Origin: an uncultured Nocardioides sp.
GTDB lineage: Bacteria > Actinomycetota > Actinomycetes > Propionibacteriales > Nocardioidaceae
Assembly (NCBI RefSeq): GCF_947489365.1
Contig: NZ_CANLDB010000003.1
Span: 248,001-312,000 of the forward strand
DNA: 64,000 nt
Reading direction: 5' to 3'
This document shows positions 1 to 7,692 of the stretch, in pieces. The notes beneath the pieces were generated by a model. The model did not search any database. It was given only the letters and a program-made list of their open reading frames with translations, and was not told the origin of the DNA. Every line of letters begins with the position of its first letter. Within the stretch, counting starts at the first letter, position 1. The position numbers and the translations under genes were made by a program.

Positions 1-1
1 C

Positions 2-325
2 GACCCCCGCTTCCTCTTCGCGTGGCCCAACGCGAAGTCCGCGGTGATGGGCCCCAAGCAGCTCGCCGGGGTGCTGTCGATCGTGTCCCGCGCCGCCGCC
101 GAGGCCAAGGGCGCGCCGTACGACGAGGAGGGCGACGCCGGCATGCGCGCGATGGTCGAGCAGATGGTGGAGGAGCAGAGCCTGCCCTTCGTCCTCTCAG
201 GGCTGCTGTACGACGACGGGGTGATCGACCCGCGCGACACCCGCACGGTGCTCGGCATCGCGCTGTCGGTTGTCGAGAACCGCGCCTGGACCGGCGCCAC
301 GACGTACGGGGTGTTCAGGCCGTGA
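2..325 (+). CDS. Acyl-CoA carboxylase carboxyltransferase (beta) subunit, C-terminal part
   Basis: The reading frame is open from the window edge, so the N-terminal part lies outside. The visible 107 residues match the C-terminal end of biotin-dependent acyl-CoA carboxyltransferases: a PRFLFAWPNAKSAVMG stretch, then the helix and short loop ending YGVFRP. This subunit moves the carboxyl group from carboxybiotin to an acyl-CoA. Its stop (TGA 323-325) overlaps the GTG start of the biotin carboxylase gene by four bases, so the two are translationally coupled. The order beta subunit, alpha subunit, acyl-CoA dehydrogenase matches accD1-accA1-fadE19 of Mycobacterium tuberculosis. That points to 3-methylcrotonyl-CoA in leucine breakdown rather than acetyl-CoA. 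The substrate is inferred from gene order only. Confidence 0.88.
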   Translation, partial: DPRFLFAWPNAKSAVMGPKQLAGVLSIVSRAAAEAKGAPYDEEGDAGMRAMVEQMVEEQSLPFVLSGLLYDDGVIDPRDTRTVLGIALSVVENRAWTGATTYGVFRP

Positions 326-2232
326 CCGGACGCATGATCACACGACTCCTGGTGGCCAACCGCGGTGAGATCGCCTCGCGGGTCTTCCGCACCTGCCGCG
401 AGCGCGGCATCGGCACCGTCGCCGTGTTCTCCGACGCCGACGCCGACCTGGCGTACGTCGCCGAGGCCGACGCCGCTGTCCGCCTCCCGGGCACGACACC
501 GGCCGAGACCTACCTGCGCGCCGACCTCCTCGTCGACGCGGCCCGTCGTACGGGGGCGGACGCGGTGCACCCCGGCTACGGGTTCCTCGCCGAGAACGCC
601 ACCTTCGCCCGGGCCGTCGAGGCCGCCGGGCTGACGTGGGTGGGCCCGCCGCCGGAGGCGATCGACCTCATGGGCTCGAAGGTCGCGGCGAAGGAGCACG
701 CCGCCTCCGTCGGCGTCCCGGTGCTGAGCGTCGAGGACCCGACCGAGGCCGACCTGCCGCTCCTCGTGAAGGCCAGCGCCGGCGGCGGCGGCCGCGGGAT
801 GCGCGTCGTCCGCGACCTCGCCTCCCTCGACGCCGAGCTGGCCGCCGCCCGCGAGGAGGCCGCCTCGGCGTTCGGGGACGGCACCGTCTTCGTCGAGCCG
901 TACGTCGAGCACGGCCGCCACGTCGAGGTCCAGGTGTGGGCCGACGCGCAGGGAGGTGTGTCGGTCCTGGGCGACCGCGACTGCTCCCTGCAGCGCCGCC
1001 ACCAGAAGGTCGTCGAGGAGGCCCCCGCCCCCGGCCTGCGCCCCGAGACGCGCGACGCGATGCACGCCGCCGCCCGGGCGCTGGTGGAGCCGCTCGGCTA
1101 CCGCGGCGCGGGCACCGTCGAGCTGCTGATGGACGCCACCACCCAGCGCTTCTGGTTCCTCGAGATGAACACCCGCCTCCAGGTCGAGCACCCCGTCACT
1201 GAGGAGGTCACCGGCCTCGACCTCGTCGGGCTGCAGCTCGACGCCTGCGAGCAGGACGGCCCCGTCGAGATCCGCGTCGGCGAGCGTGGCCACGCGATCG
1301 AGGTGCGGCTGTACGCCGAGGACGACCGTCACCAGCCGACGGCGGGTCGGCTGACGGCCTTCGACCTCCCGGAGGGCGTGCGGGCCGAGACGACGTACGC
1401 CGCGGGCGACGAGGTCACGCCGTACTACGACGGGATGCTCGCGAAGGTCGTCGCGCACGCCGCCACCCGCGACCAGGCCGCGCGCCGGCTCGCCGGCGCA
1501 CTGGCGCGGGCCCGGGTCCACGGCGTGACGACGAACCGCGACCAGCTCGTGCGGCTGCTGCGCGAGCCCGACTTCCTGGCCGGGCGCGTCGACACCGCGT
1601 TCCTGCCCGAGCACCCGGCCACCGCCGCGGCCGAGGACCGGGACGCCGTGGTGGCCGCGGCTCTCGCGGTCGTCGCGTCGACCCGGGCGCGGTCGACGGT
1701 GCAGACCGGGGTCCCCGCGGGGTGGCGCAGCGTGACGAGCGCCGCGCAGACGGTCGCCTTCGACGGCCACGACGCCGTCGAGTGGTGGGGCACCCGCGGC
1801 GGTGTCGAGGTCGCGGACTTCGCCGTGGTCGCGTCCTCACCGACGGCGGTGACGCTCGAGCGGGACGGCGTGCGGACGACGTACACGACGACGGTGCGGG
1901 GACTGCCCGGCGCCGAGACGGTGGACGTCGACGCGCCCACCGGGCACCTTCACCTCGTCCGGACACCGCGCTTCACCGACCCCGCCCTCGCGCAGGCGGC
2001 GGGGTCGCTGACCGCACCGATGCCGGGCACCGTCGTCCGGCTCGTGGCGGAGCAGGGGTCGCGGGTGAGCGCGGGGGAGACGATCCTGGTGCTCGAGGCG
2101 ATGAAGATGCAGCACACCGTGACCGCGCCGGCCGACGGCGTGGTCACCGAGGTCGCGGTCGCGGCCGGTCAGCAGGTCGCCGCCGGGGAGGTCCTGGCGG
2201 TTGTGGGAACCGACGCGGAGGTCGTGGCATGA
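322..2232 (+). CDS. Acyl-CoA carboxylase alpha subunit (biotin carboxylase plus biotin carrier)
   Basis: A 636-residue protein using the GTG at 322 that overlaps the previous stop (ATG 334 is a good alternative). The biotin carboxylase N-lobe opens with LLVANRGEIASRV. An ATP-grasp glycine loop, KASAGGGGRGMRVV, follows near residue 150, and the EMNTRLQVEHPVTE signature lies near 285. The C-terminal biotinyl domain carries EAMKMQ, with the biotin-accepting Lys at residue 595. The enzyme carboxylates its own biotin using ATP and bicarbonate, then hands it to the beta subunit. Family and reaction are clear. The likely substrate, 3-methylcrotonyl-CoA, rests on synteny with accD1-accA1-fadE19. The stop overlaps the next start as ATGA. 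Confidence 0.93.
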   Translation: MTGRMITRLLVANRGEIASRVFRTCRERGIGTVAVFSDADADLAYVAEADAAVRLPGTTPAETYLRADLLVDAARRTGADAVHPGYGFLAENATFARAVEAAGLTWVGPPPEAIDLMGSKVAAKEHAASVGVPVLSVEDPTEADLPLLVKASAGGGGRGMRVVRDLASLDAELAAAREEAASAFGDGTVFVEPYVEHGRHVEVQVWADAQGGVSVLGDRDCSLQRRHQKVVEEAPAPGLRPETRDAMHAAARALVEPLGYRGAGTVELLMDATTQRFWFLEMNTRLQVEHPVTEEVTGLDLVGLQLDACEQDGPVEIRVGERGHAIEVRLYAEDDRHQPTAGRLTAFDLPEGVRAETTYAAGDEVTPYYDGMLAKVVAHAATRDQAARRLAGALARARVHGVTTNRDQLVRLLREPDFLAGRVDTAFLPEHPATAAAEDRDAVVAAALAVVASTRARSTVQTGVPAGWRSVTSAAQTVAFDGHDAVEWWGTRGGVEVADFAVVASSPTAVTLERDGVRTTYTTTVRGLPGAETVDVDAPTGHLHLVRTPRFTDPALAQAAGSLTAPMPGTVVRLVAEQGSRVSAGETILVLEAMKMQHTVTAPADGVVTEVAVAAGQQVAAGEVLAVVGTDAEVVA

Positions 2233-3389
2233 GCACGTTCGAGGAGACCGAGGAGCGCCGCGAGCTGAGGAAGGCCGTCGCGGGGCTGGCGTCCCGCTAC
2301 GGCCGGGAGTGGTTCACCGAGAAGGCCCGCAGCGGCGAGAAGACGACCGAGCTGTGGCTCGACGTCGCCAAGCACGGTTACCTCGGCGTCAACGTCGGCG
2401 AGGAGTACGGCGGGGGCGGCGGCGGGATCGGCGACATCGCCGCGGTCTGCGAGGAGCTTGCCGCGGCGGGCTGCCCGCTGCTGCTCATGGTGGTCTCGCC
2501 GGCGATCTGCGGCACCGTCATCGAGCGGTTCGGCACGGCGGAGCAGAAGCAGCGCTGGCTGCCCGGCATCGCCGACGGCACCGGCACGATGGCGTTCGCG
2601 ATCACCGAGCCCGACGCCGGCACCAACACCCACGCGATCACGACCTCGGCGACGAAGGACGGGGACTCCTACGTCCTGAACGGCCGCAAGGTCTGGATCT
2701 CCGGCGTCGACGAGGCCGAGAACGTGCTCGTCGTGGCCCGCATGAAGGACTCCGCGACGGGCCGGCTCAAGCCGGTGCTGTTCGTCGTCCCCACCGACGC
2801 GCCGGGCTTCGAGGCGACCGTGATCCCGATGGAGATCGTCAGCCCGGAGAAGCAGTTCAGCGTCTTCCTGGACGACGTCCGCCTCGGCGCCGACGCCGTC
2901 GTCGGGAGCGAGGACGGCGGCCTGCTCCAGCTCTTCGCCGGGCTCAACCCGGAGCGGATCATGGCCGCGGCGTACTCCCTCGGCCTCGCCCGCCACGCCC
3001 TCGACCGGGCCGTCGCCTACGCCAAGGACCGCTCGGTCTTCGGGGTCCCGATCGGCACCCACCAGGCGATCCAGCACCCGCTGGCCGAGTCCTACATGGA
3101 GATCGAGTCGGCCCGGCTGATGAACCAGAAGGCCGCCGCGCTGTGCGACGCCGGCGAGGACGAGAAGGCCGGGGAGGCGGCGAACATCGCGAAGTACTGT
3201 GCCGCCGAGGCCGCTTGCCGCGCCGTCGACCGGGCCGTCCAGACCCACGGCGGCGCCGGCATCTCGTCCGAGCACGGCATCGCCGGGCTCCTCGTCGCCA
3301 CCCGCGCCTCGCGGATCGCCCCCGTGACACGCGAGATGGTCCTCAACTACGTCGCGATGCACTCGCTGGGGCTGCCGAAGTCCTACTGA
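2229..3389 (+). CDS. Acyl-CoA dehydrogenase, probably leucine pathway
   Basis: A 386-residue FAD flavoprotein of normal family length. It starts at the ATG overlapping the carboxylase stop. Family marks are the TMAFAITEPDAGTN flavin-binding stretch near residue 125, a KVWISG strand, and the C-terminal helical bundle with DRSVFGVPIGTHQAIQH. A NPERIMAA stretch lies where isovaleryl-CoA dehydrogenases keep their catalytic Glu, in an LxLER-type motif. With the carboxylase genes just upstream, oxidation of isovaleryl-CoA or a related branched acyl-CoA in leucine degradation is the best guess. It is the last gene of the operon and is followed by a dispersed repeat and a hairpin. Confidence 0.9.
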   Translation: MSTFEETEERRELRKAVAGLASRYGREWFTEKARSGEKTTELWLDVAKHGYLGVNVGEEYGGGGGGIGDIAAVCEELAAAGCPLLLMVVSPAICGTVIERFGTAEQKQRWLPGIADGTGTMAFAITEPDAGTNTHAITTSATKDGDSYVLNGRKVWISGVDEAENVLVVARMKDSATGRLKPVLFVVPTDAPGFEATVIPMEIVSPEKQFSVFLDDVRLGADAVVGSEDGGLLQLFAGLNPERIMAAAYSLGLARHALDRAVAYAKDRSVFGVPIGTHQAIQHPLAESYMEIESARLMNQKAAALCDAGEDEKAGEAANIAKYCAAEAACRAVDRAVQTHGGAGISSEHGIAGLLVATRASRIAPVTREMVLNYVAMHSLGLPKSY

Positions 3390-3400
3390 GCCCCGCTCCG

Positions 3401-3446
3401 CTGGTCGAGCAGCACGCGAGCGCAGCGAGCGCGCGTCGTCGAGACC
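3401..3446. repeat. Dispersed GC-rich intergenic repeat, family A
   Basis: A 46-base element runs from CTGGTCGAGCAGCACGCGAG to GCGTCGTCGAGACC. It lies just after the acyl-CoA dehydrogenase stop. The same element occurs in reverse orientation at 49393-49436. Its first half forms the tandem array at 44140-44386, and its second half closes that array at 44387-44414. A divergent trace sits at 35622-35647. The outer ends are near-complementary (GGTCGAG against CTCGAGACC-like ends), so it could fold. Confidence 0.75.
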
Positions 3447-3465
3447 CCTGGTGGGTCGGCGCCAG

Positions 3466-3506
3466 TGTGTCGTTCCTGATCCGTCCTGTGCGTCAGGAAC
3501 GACACA
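3466..3506. terminator. Perfect 14-bp hairpin between convergent genes
   Basis: TGTGTCGTTCCTGA at 3466-3479 is repeated exactly in reverse complement at 3493-3506, with a 13-base loop. It lies between the end of the acyl-CoA dehydrogenase and the end of the lipoprotein gene on the other strand, so it is well placed as a bidirectional terminator. No U-tract is present, as is common in actinobacteria. Confidence 0.7.
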
Positions 3507-3512
3507 GAGGCC

Positions 3513-3851
3513 TCAGCCGACCGGCTCGACCAAGCTGTCGGCGGAGTAGAACCCGCGGTAGTCGCCCCGCGGCACGTCGTACCCGAGGAGGTCGCCGTCC
3601 CGGGTGACCGGCCGCGCCCGGACCTCGGCGACCGCCTCCTCGTCGCACCCGACGACCATGGCGGTCCCGGGGTCGCCGCGGCGGCCCGTGGGGTCCGCGC
3701 CGACCGGGTCCAACTCCTCCCCGGCGACGCGGAGGCGGGCGTGGCAGTCGCCCTCGAGCGCGACGGGCGCCTCCGCGGCGCAGCCCGTCACGACCAGGGC
3801 GGCCGTGACGAGGAGCGATGCGGAGGCGTGGCGCACGACGGTGGGACGCAC
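3513..3851 (-). CDS. Small predicted lipoprotein
   Basis: A 112-residue protein with a lipoprotein signal: positively charged start (MRPTVVRHA), hydrophobic core and lipobox VVTGC, with the acylated Cys at residue 24. The mature part is about 89 residues, acidic, with two further Cys residues. I recognise no domain. It would be anchored to the outer face of the membrane. The gene ends facing the acyl-CoA dehydrogenase, with a hairpin between them, and lies 20 bases after the small membrane-protein gene at 3872-4165, so the two may share a transcript. Confidence 0.7.
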   Translation of the reverse strand: MRPTVVRHASASLLVTAALVVTGCAAEAPVALEGDCHARLRVAGEELDPVGADPTGRRGDPGTAMVVGCDEEAVAEVRARPVTRDGDLLGYDVPRGDYRGFYSADSLVEPVG

Positions 3852-3871
3852 GCCCGGTGCGGTCGGTTCCG

Positions 3872-4165
3872 TCAGGGCGTGCGCTCGTCACTGGACACGT
3901 CCGACGGCGCCACGCCGTACGCCGCCAGACCGAGTCGCACGCCGGCCGCGACGAGACCCACCTGCAGCAGCACGAGGCCGGGGACGGACGTCACCAGGCC
4001 CAGCACGAGGAAGATCGTGGCGTTGTTGTCGCCGGACGTCTGATCGGCCCCCGCGAGGTACGCCAGGCCGAGGAGCACCGCACCCAGGGCGAGGAGCGCG
4101 CCGCCCCACCCGAGCATCCCCCGGTGTCGGGAGTCGGCCGCCTCGTGGGGTGTCGTCGTCGCCAT
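3872..4165 (-). CDS. Two-helix membrane protein
   Basis: A 97-residue protein with two hydrophobic segments, about residues 18-39 (GWGGALLALGAVLLGLAYLAG) and 49-75 (IFLVLGLVTSVPGLVLLQVG onward). No family is recognised. The start is supported by a leaderless promoter pattern: TACCCT, six bases, then ATG at 4165 (minus strand, hexamer 4177-4172). It is separated from the upstream NYN gene by a hairpin at 4194-4262, so it is probably transcribed on its own. Confidence 0.65.
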   Translation of the reverse strand: MATTTPHEAADSRHRGMLGWGGALLALGAVLLGLAYLAGADQTSGDNNATIFLVLGLVTSVPGLVLLQVGLVAAGVRLGLAAYGVAPSDVSSDERTP

Positions 4166-4193
4166 GCCGGGAGGGTAGCCCCGCGCACCGTTC

Positions 4194-4262
4194 GGAAGAA
4201 CGAGATCGGAGCCCGGATGGGCCCGGATTCGCGCTGTCCCGGCCCTTCGGTCTCGTTCTTCC
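4194..4262. terminator. Hairpin after the NYN-domain gene
   Basis: GGAAGAACGAGA (4194-4205) pairs exactly with TCTCGTTCTTCC (4251-4262). The 45-base interior holds further complementary stretches (CGGAGCCCGG, GGGCCCGGA). It starts 15 bases past the stop of the minus-strand NYN gene, fitting a rho-independent terminator for that gene. Confidence 0.65.
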
Positions 4263-4276
4263 CTACGGGCCGGCGC

Positions 4277-5296
4277 TCAGTCCCGCCCGGGCTTGCCCAT
4301 CGAGGCGAGCCGGGCGGCGTTGCGCTCGGTGTCGTACATGACGATCTCGCGGTGCGACTGCACGAAGTCGCTGAAGGTCGAGAAGCCGATGGCGCGCTCG
4401 CTGAAGTCGGGCGCGAGGCGCAGCATCAGCGTCTTGACCATCGACAGGGGCACCCAGTCGTCGGTCCGCTGCTCGTGCCCGAGCTTGAGCGCGCGCAGCA
4501 GGAGCTTGCGGGCGGTGCGGGCCGGGTCGTCGGCGCGTCGGCCGCGGGCCGAGCCCTGGGCGGGGGTGTCCTCGGTGGGCGGCTCCTCCGCGACGGCCTT
4601 CTTCGCGCCGCGGCGACGCTTGGTGACCTCGGGCTTGGCGGGCTCCGCCGACTCCGAGGCGGCCTGCTCGGCCTCGGTCCCGACCTCGGGCTCGGCGGCG
4701 GTCCCGGTGTCCTCCACGTCGTCGTCCTCGTCGTCGTCGAGGGTGACGAGGGCGTCGTACTGGCGGAACTCGTCGCAGGCCAGCTCCCAGTAGCGGCCCA
4801 CCGACCCGGCCACGCCCACCCCGATGACGCGACGGTCGAGGCGACGGGCCTTCTGCGCGAGCGGGACGTAGTCCGAGTCGCCCGCCGCGACGAGGAGGTG
4901 GGTGAGGTACGGGAACCGCTCGAGGTCCTCCAGCGCGTCGACGGCGAGCCGGATGTCGGCGCCGTTCTTGGACCCGGACATCGGGAACATCTGCACCAGG
5001 TCGACGGAGCGGCGGGTCAGGGCGCGGCCGTACGCCGCGAACGCGGGCACGGTCCAGTCGCAGTAGGCGCGGCAGATGGTCACGACGCCCATGGACGCCG
5101 CGTAGTCGATGATCGCGTCGAGGTCGAGGCGCGCCGACTCCAGCTTGTCGACGATCGCGGGGGTGGCGCGCTTGCGGGCGTCGTCCTTGCGCCACGCGCC
5201 CTCGCCGTGGGTGGCGTCGTACAGGCTGATGACCAGGTTCTCGAAGTCCACGTACACCGCGACGCGGCCGGGCAGCTCCTCGCTCGCAGTGCTCAT
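4277..5296 (-). CDS. NYN-domain protein with C-terminal LOTUS/OST-HTH domain
   Basis: A 339-residue protein. Residues about 10-170 form a NYN (PIN-like, LabA-type) nuclease fold: VAVYVDFENLVISLYD with the first acidic pair, SGSKNGADIRLAVDALE in the middle, and HLLVAAGDSDYVPLAQKARRL near residue 125. The conserved Asp residues of the metal site are all visible. An acidic low-complexity linker (EDDDVED) and a Lys/Arg-rich stretch follow. The last 80 residues (TARKLLLRALKLG to the end) look like an OST-HTH/LOTUS RNA-binding domain. The pairing suggests an RNA-directed nuclease or RNA-binding protein. The actual substrate is unknown. Confidence 0.85.
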   Translation of the reverse strand: MSTASEELPGRVAVYVDFENLVISLYDATHGEGAWRKDDARKRATPAIVDKLESARLDLDAIIDYAASMGVVTICRAYCDWTVPAFAAYGRALTRRSVDLVQMFPMSGSKNGADIRLAVDALEDLERFPYLTHLLVAAGDSDYVPLAQKARRLDRRVIGVGVAGSVGRYWELACDEFRQYDALVTLDDDEDDDVEDTGTAAEPEVGTEAEQAASESAEPAKPEVTKRRRGAKKAVAEEPPTEDTPAQGSARGRRADDPARTARKLLLRALKLGHEQRTDDWVPLSMVKTLMLRLAPDFSERAIGFSTFSDFVQSHREIVMYDTERNAARLASMGKPGRD

Positions 5297-5343
5297 GCCG
5301 TCGAGTCTCGCAGAGGCAGCGCGCCGGCCCGGGCGGGCGGCCG

Positions 5344-5934
5344 TCAGTCGAGGAACAGGCGCTTGGTGCCGAGGAACGGGAACGGCTGGCGGACCCTGCC
5401 GTCGCGGCGGGCGTCGTCGGCGTAGGTCAGGACGAACGGCTCGACCACGCCGAGGCTCAGTGCGCCGGTGCGGACCCATCGCGGCCGGCCGAGGCACTGC
5501 CGGGGGATCGAGACCGTGATCCGGTCCGCGGCAGGGAGGACGGCGCCCCGCAGGGACGGGCACGGGACCACGGCGTCGCGCTCCGGCTCGATCAGCTCGA
5601 CCGTCTTCGTGCCGTCCTCGCTGCGCTGGACGAACGCGAGGAAGCCCCGCCCGTCGGACGTGCCGACGCTGACGTTCGTGCCGACCGCGGAGGTGGTGTC
5701 GAGGTCGGCGAGGACGACCTGCAGCGCGACGACGCCGTCGGCGTGCCGGCTGCGCAGCTGCAGGACGTCGGCCGACGGCCGCGGGGCCTGTCGTCCCTCG
5801 ATCTCCGAGACGTCGCCGCGGGGGTCGGCCTTCACCTCGGTGTCGGCAGCGGCGGGACCGGCGGCGGCCACCGGGAGGACCAGGGCCGCCGAGCAGGCGA
5901 CGGCGGCGAGCGCGCGGGCGAGGGGGCTGGGCAT
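5344..5934 (-). CDS. Secreted protein of unknown function
   Basis: A 196-residue protein starting at ATG 5934, preceded by a good AGGAG ribosome site seven bases away; longer in-frame starts lack one. A Sec signal peptide covers residues 1-29 (LARALAAVACSAALVLPVAA, cut near AAADT). The mature part begins with acidic EVKADPRGDVSEIEG. It resembles beta-sheet secreted proteins of actinobacteria that start with a D(P/A)xGDV motif, but I cannot assign a function. It is divergent from the secreted-protein gene at 6141. Confidence 0.7.
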   Translation of the reverse strand: MPSPLARALAAVACSAALVLPVAAAGPAAADTEVKADPRGDVSEIEGRQAPRPSADVLQLRSRHADGVVALQVVLADLDTTSAVGTNVSVGTSDGRGFLAFVQRSEDGTKTVELIEPERDAVVPCPSLRGAVLPAADRITVSIPRQCLGRPRWVRTGALSLGVVEPFVLTYADDARRDGRVRQPFPFLGTKRLFLD

Positions 5935-6076
5935 GGGCGTCTCCTGGGAGGTGGCCGGACGCGCCCGAGGCGTGCGGTGGACGACGCCCAGCATGCTGCG
6001 ACGGGACGGGGTTGTCACCCGTCGTCCTGGGCGACGGGCCACCGGCGCGTGCCCGCCGTGGTTTGGGACGTCTCCT

Positions 6077-6108
6077 GTGACGGAAGAGGTGCCCGTGACC
6101 GCCGTCAC
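6077..6108 (+). promoter_or_regulatory. Conserved upstream control element, copy 1
   Basis: GTGACGGAAG (6077-6086) is followed, 18 bases from its start, by the palindrome GTGACCGCCGTCAC (6095-6108), which fits GTGA-N6-TCAC. The same two elements with the same 18-base offset lie in front of the paralogous gene at 6941. The palindrome begins 46 bases before the ATG at 6141. GTGA-N6-TCAC is the CRP/GlxR-family operator pattern, so cAMP-receptor-type control is possible. Confidence 0.55.
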
Positions 6109-6140
6109 CGGGCGTCGGCAGACAGCGCAGGAGAACCGTC

Positions 6141-6815
6141 ATGAGCACCAGGTCCACCCGATCACTCCTCGCCGGCGTCGCCGTCGGCCTTCTCGGCAGC
6201 GGGCTCGCCGCCACCGCCCCGGCGGCGACGGCGGCCGCCGACGACGCGGCGCGCGACGCGTCCCGGCTGCCCACGCTCGGCGAGGTCGCCGAGCTGTATC
6301 CCTACCTCGAGCGGGACGGTCGTCGCGTGGTCCAGGACGGACCGCGCCAGGGCGCCGTGGTCTCGCCGAACCCGGTCGACGTCGTCGAGGGGGGCGGCGA
6401 CGGCTGCACCTTCGACGGGGTCTCGGGACGGGCGGAGTCCGGCCGGCGCGCGACGTACGCCGGCGACCCGTCCTCCGCGTACGCCTCCCCGTCGGTGCTG
6501 GCGCAGCGCTTCGACTCGGACGCCGACGCGCGCGAGGCCTTCGGGCGGCTCGCCCGGCGGGTCCGGGTCTGCGAGGGCACGTGGGAGGGGCGCGACGAGA
6601 CCAGCCGTGTGACGCGGCGCGAGGTGGCGACGCCCCGCTTCGGGGAGGCGCGGATCGGCTACCGCGAGCTCCACGAGGGTGACGCCCGGCTGCGGGTCGT
6701 CGTCCTGCGGGGCGACCTCCTGCTCAGCACCGAGCGTCGACGCCGTGGAGCGGACGTGCAGGTCCCGCAACGCCCGCTCGAGAAGCTGACCTGGCTCGCG
6801 CTGCGGACCCTCTGA
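6141..6815 (+). CDS. Secreted protein, tandem paralogue 1
   Basis: A 224-residue protein with a Sec signal peptide (residues 1-33, SLLAGVAVGLLGSGLAATAP, cut after an AxA site). The start is supported by CAGGAG nine bases upstream. The mature protein holds two Cys residues (GGDGCTFDG and RVCEGTWEG), likely a disulfide, and ends in a hydrophobic KLTWLALRTL. The neighbour at 6941 is a paralogue: same N-terminal layout (SRLP..EVA), same Cys spacing class, same ending LTRLALDTL, and the same upstream element. The layout resembles secreted PknH-sensor-like domains, but that is only a loose likeness. Confidence 0.7.
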   Translation: MSTRSTRSLLAGVAVGLLGSGLAATAPAATAAADDAARDASRLPTLGEVAELYPYLERDGRRVVQDGPRQGAVVSPNPVDVVEGGGDGCTFDGVSGRAESGRRATYAGDPSSAYASPSVLAQRFDSDADAREAFGRLARRVRVCEGTWEGRDETSRVTRREVATPRFGEARIGYRELHEGDARLRVVVLRGDLLLSTERRRRGADVQVPQRPLEKLTWLALRTL

Positions 6816-6875
6816 GCTCTCGGGCGCGACCTCGGCGAGGAGGACGATGTGGTGCACGGGTTTAACGGGACCGTC

Positions 6876-6907
6876 GTGACGGAAGGGATCCGAGTGACCG
6901 GGGTCAC
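6876..6907 (+). promoter_or_regulatory. Conserved upstream control element, copy 2
   Basis: GTGACGGAAG (6876-6885) and the palindrome GTGACCGGGGTCAC (6894-6907) repeat the arrangement found at 6077-6108, again with an 18-base offset. The palindrome begins 47 bases before the ATG at 6941. That spacing is nearly identical to copy 1, which suggests co-regulation of the two paralogues. Confidence 0.55.
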
Positions 6908-6940
6908 CCGACCCCGGCGTCACACCACGGGGGTTCCACC

Positions 6941-7597
6941 ATGTCCAGACGTCCGTTGCTCGCCGGCCTCGCCGCCGGCCTGATGATGACCGGGGCGGCA
7001 CTCGCCGCCCCGGCCTCCGCCGAGGAGCCGACCGCCGAGGCGGCCTCGCGACTGCCGTTCCAGAAGGAGGTCGCGCAGGTCTTCTCCGAGGCCGCCGGCG
7101 GCGATCGGGTCTCGCAGCCGGGGACCGGCATCCGCGGCCCGAGCAGCGGCACCGCCTCGGTCTACTCCGAACCCTGCCTCGGTGAGGAGGTCCGGGCCGA
7201 GGGCGACGCGGGCCGGGCCGCGCAGTACCGACCCGGTCCCGAGGCCGAGCCGCGGCCGGTGACCCCGGTCGTCCAGGAACGCACCTTCGCCTCGCCCGCC
7301 GCGGCCCGCGCCGCGCTGGGCGAGCTGAGGGCGGCGGTCCGCGAGTGCCGTGGAGAGACGGCCCGGACCCGCACGGAGACGTACACCTGGTTTCAGCGCT
7401 CCGTGCCCCTGTACGGCGAGGACCGCCTGGGCTGGAGCCTCCGGTCGACGTACTCGGGTGGGGGCAAGGTGTTCGACCTGCACTACCTCGTCCTGCGGGG
7501 CGACACCGTGGTGCACGTCGTGACGACGAAGCGGGGCGAGCTGCCCGACGCGACGCGGACCCAGCGGCTGACCCGTCTGGCGCTCGACACGCTGTGA
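6941..7597 (+). CDS. Secreted protein, tandem paralogue 2
   Basis: A 218-residue protein with a Sec signal peptide (LLAGLAAGLMMTGAALAAPA, cut near ASAEE) and a GGGGG ribosome site upstream. The mature part has two Cys residues (EPCLGEE and RECRGET) and ends LTRLALDTL, like its neighbour at 6141. The pair probably arose by duplication together with its promoter. Function is unknown. The gene faces the fatty-acid synthase genes and is separated from them by a long hairpin at 7615-7667. Confidence 0.7.
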   Translation: MSRRPLLAGLAAGLMMTGAALAAPASAEEPTAEAASRLPFQKEVAQVFSEAAGGDRVSQPGTGIRGPSSGTASVYSEPCLGEEVRAEGDAGRAAQYRPGPEAEPRPVTPVVQERTFASPAAARAALGELRAAVRECRGETARTRTETYTWFQRSVPLYGEDRLGWSLRSTYSGGGKVFDLHYLVLRGDTVVHVVTTKRGELPDATRTQRLTRLALDTL

Positions 7598-7614
7598 GGG
7601 CGGGTCACCGGTAG

Positions 7615-7667
7615 TCCCTGACGTTCCGACCCGGATATCGCGCGAATCCGGGTCCGAACGTCAGGGA
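7615..7667. terminator. Long hairpin between convergent genes
   Basis: Two 22-base arms (7615-7636 and 7646-7667) pair with a single mismatch around a nine-base loop. The arms start TCCCTGACGTTC and end GAACGTCAGGGA. The element lies between the ends of the secreted-protein gene and the SigK operon, so it can stop transcription from both sides. Confidence 0.75.
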
Positions 7668-7692
7668 GTACCTCGCCGGCCCCGACGAGGGC

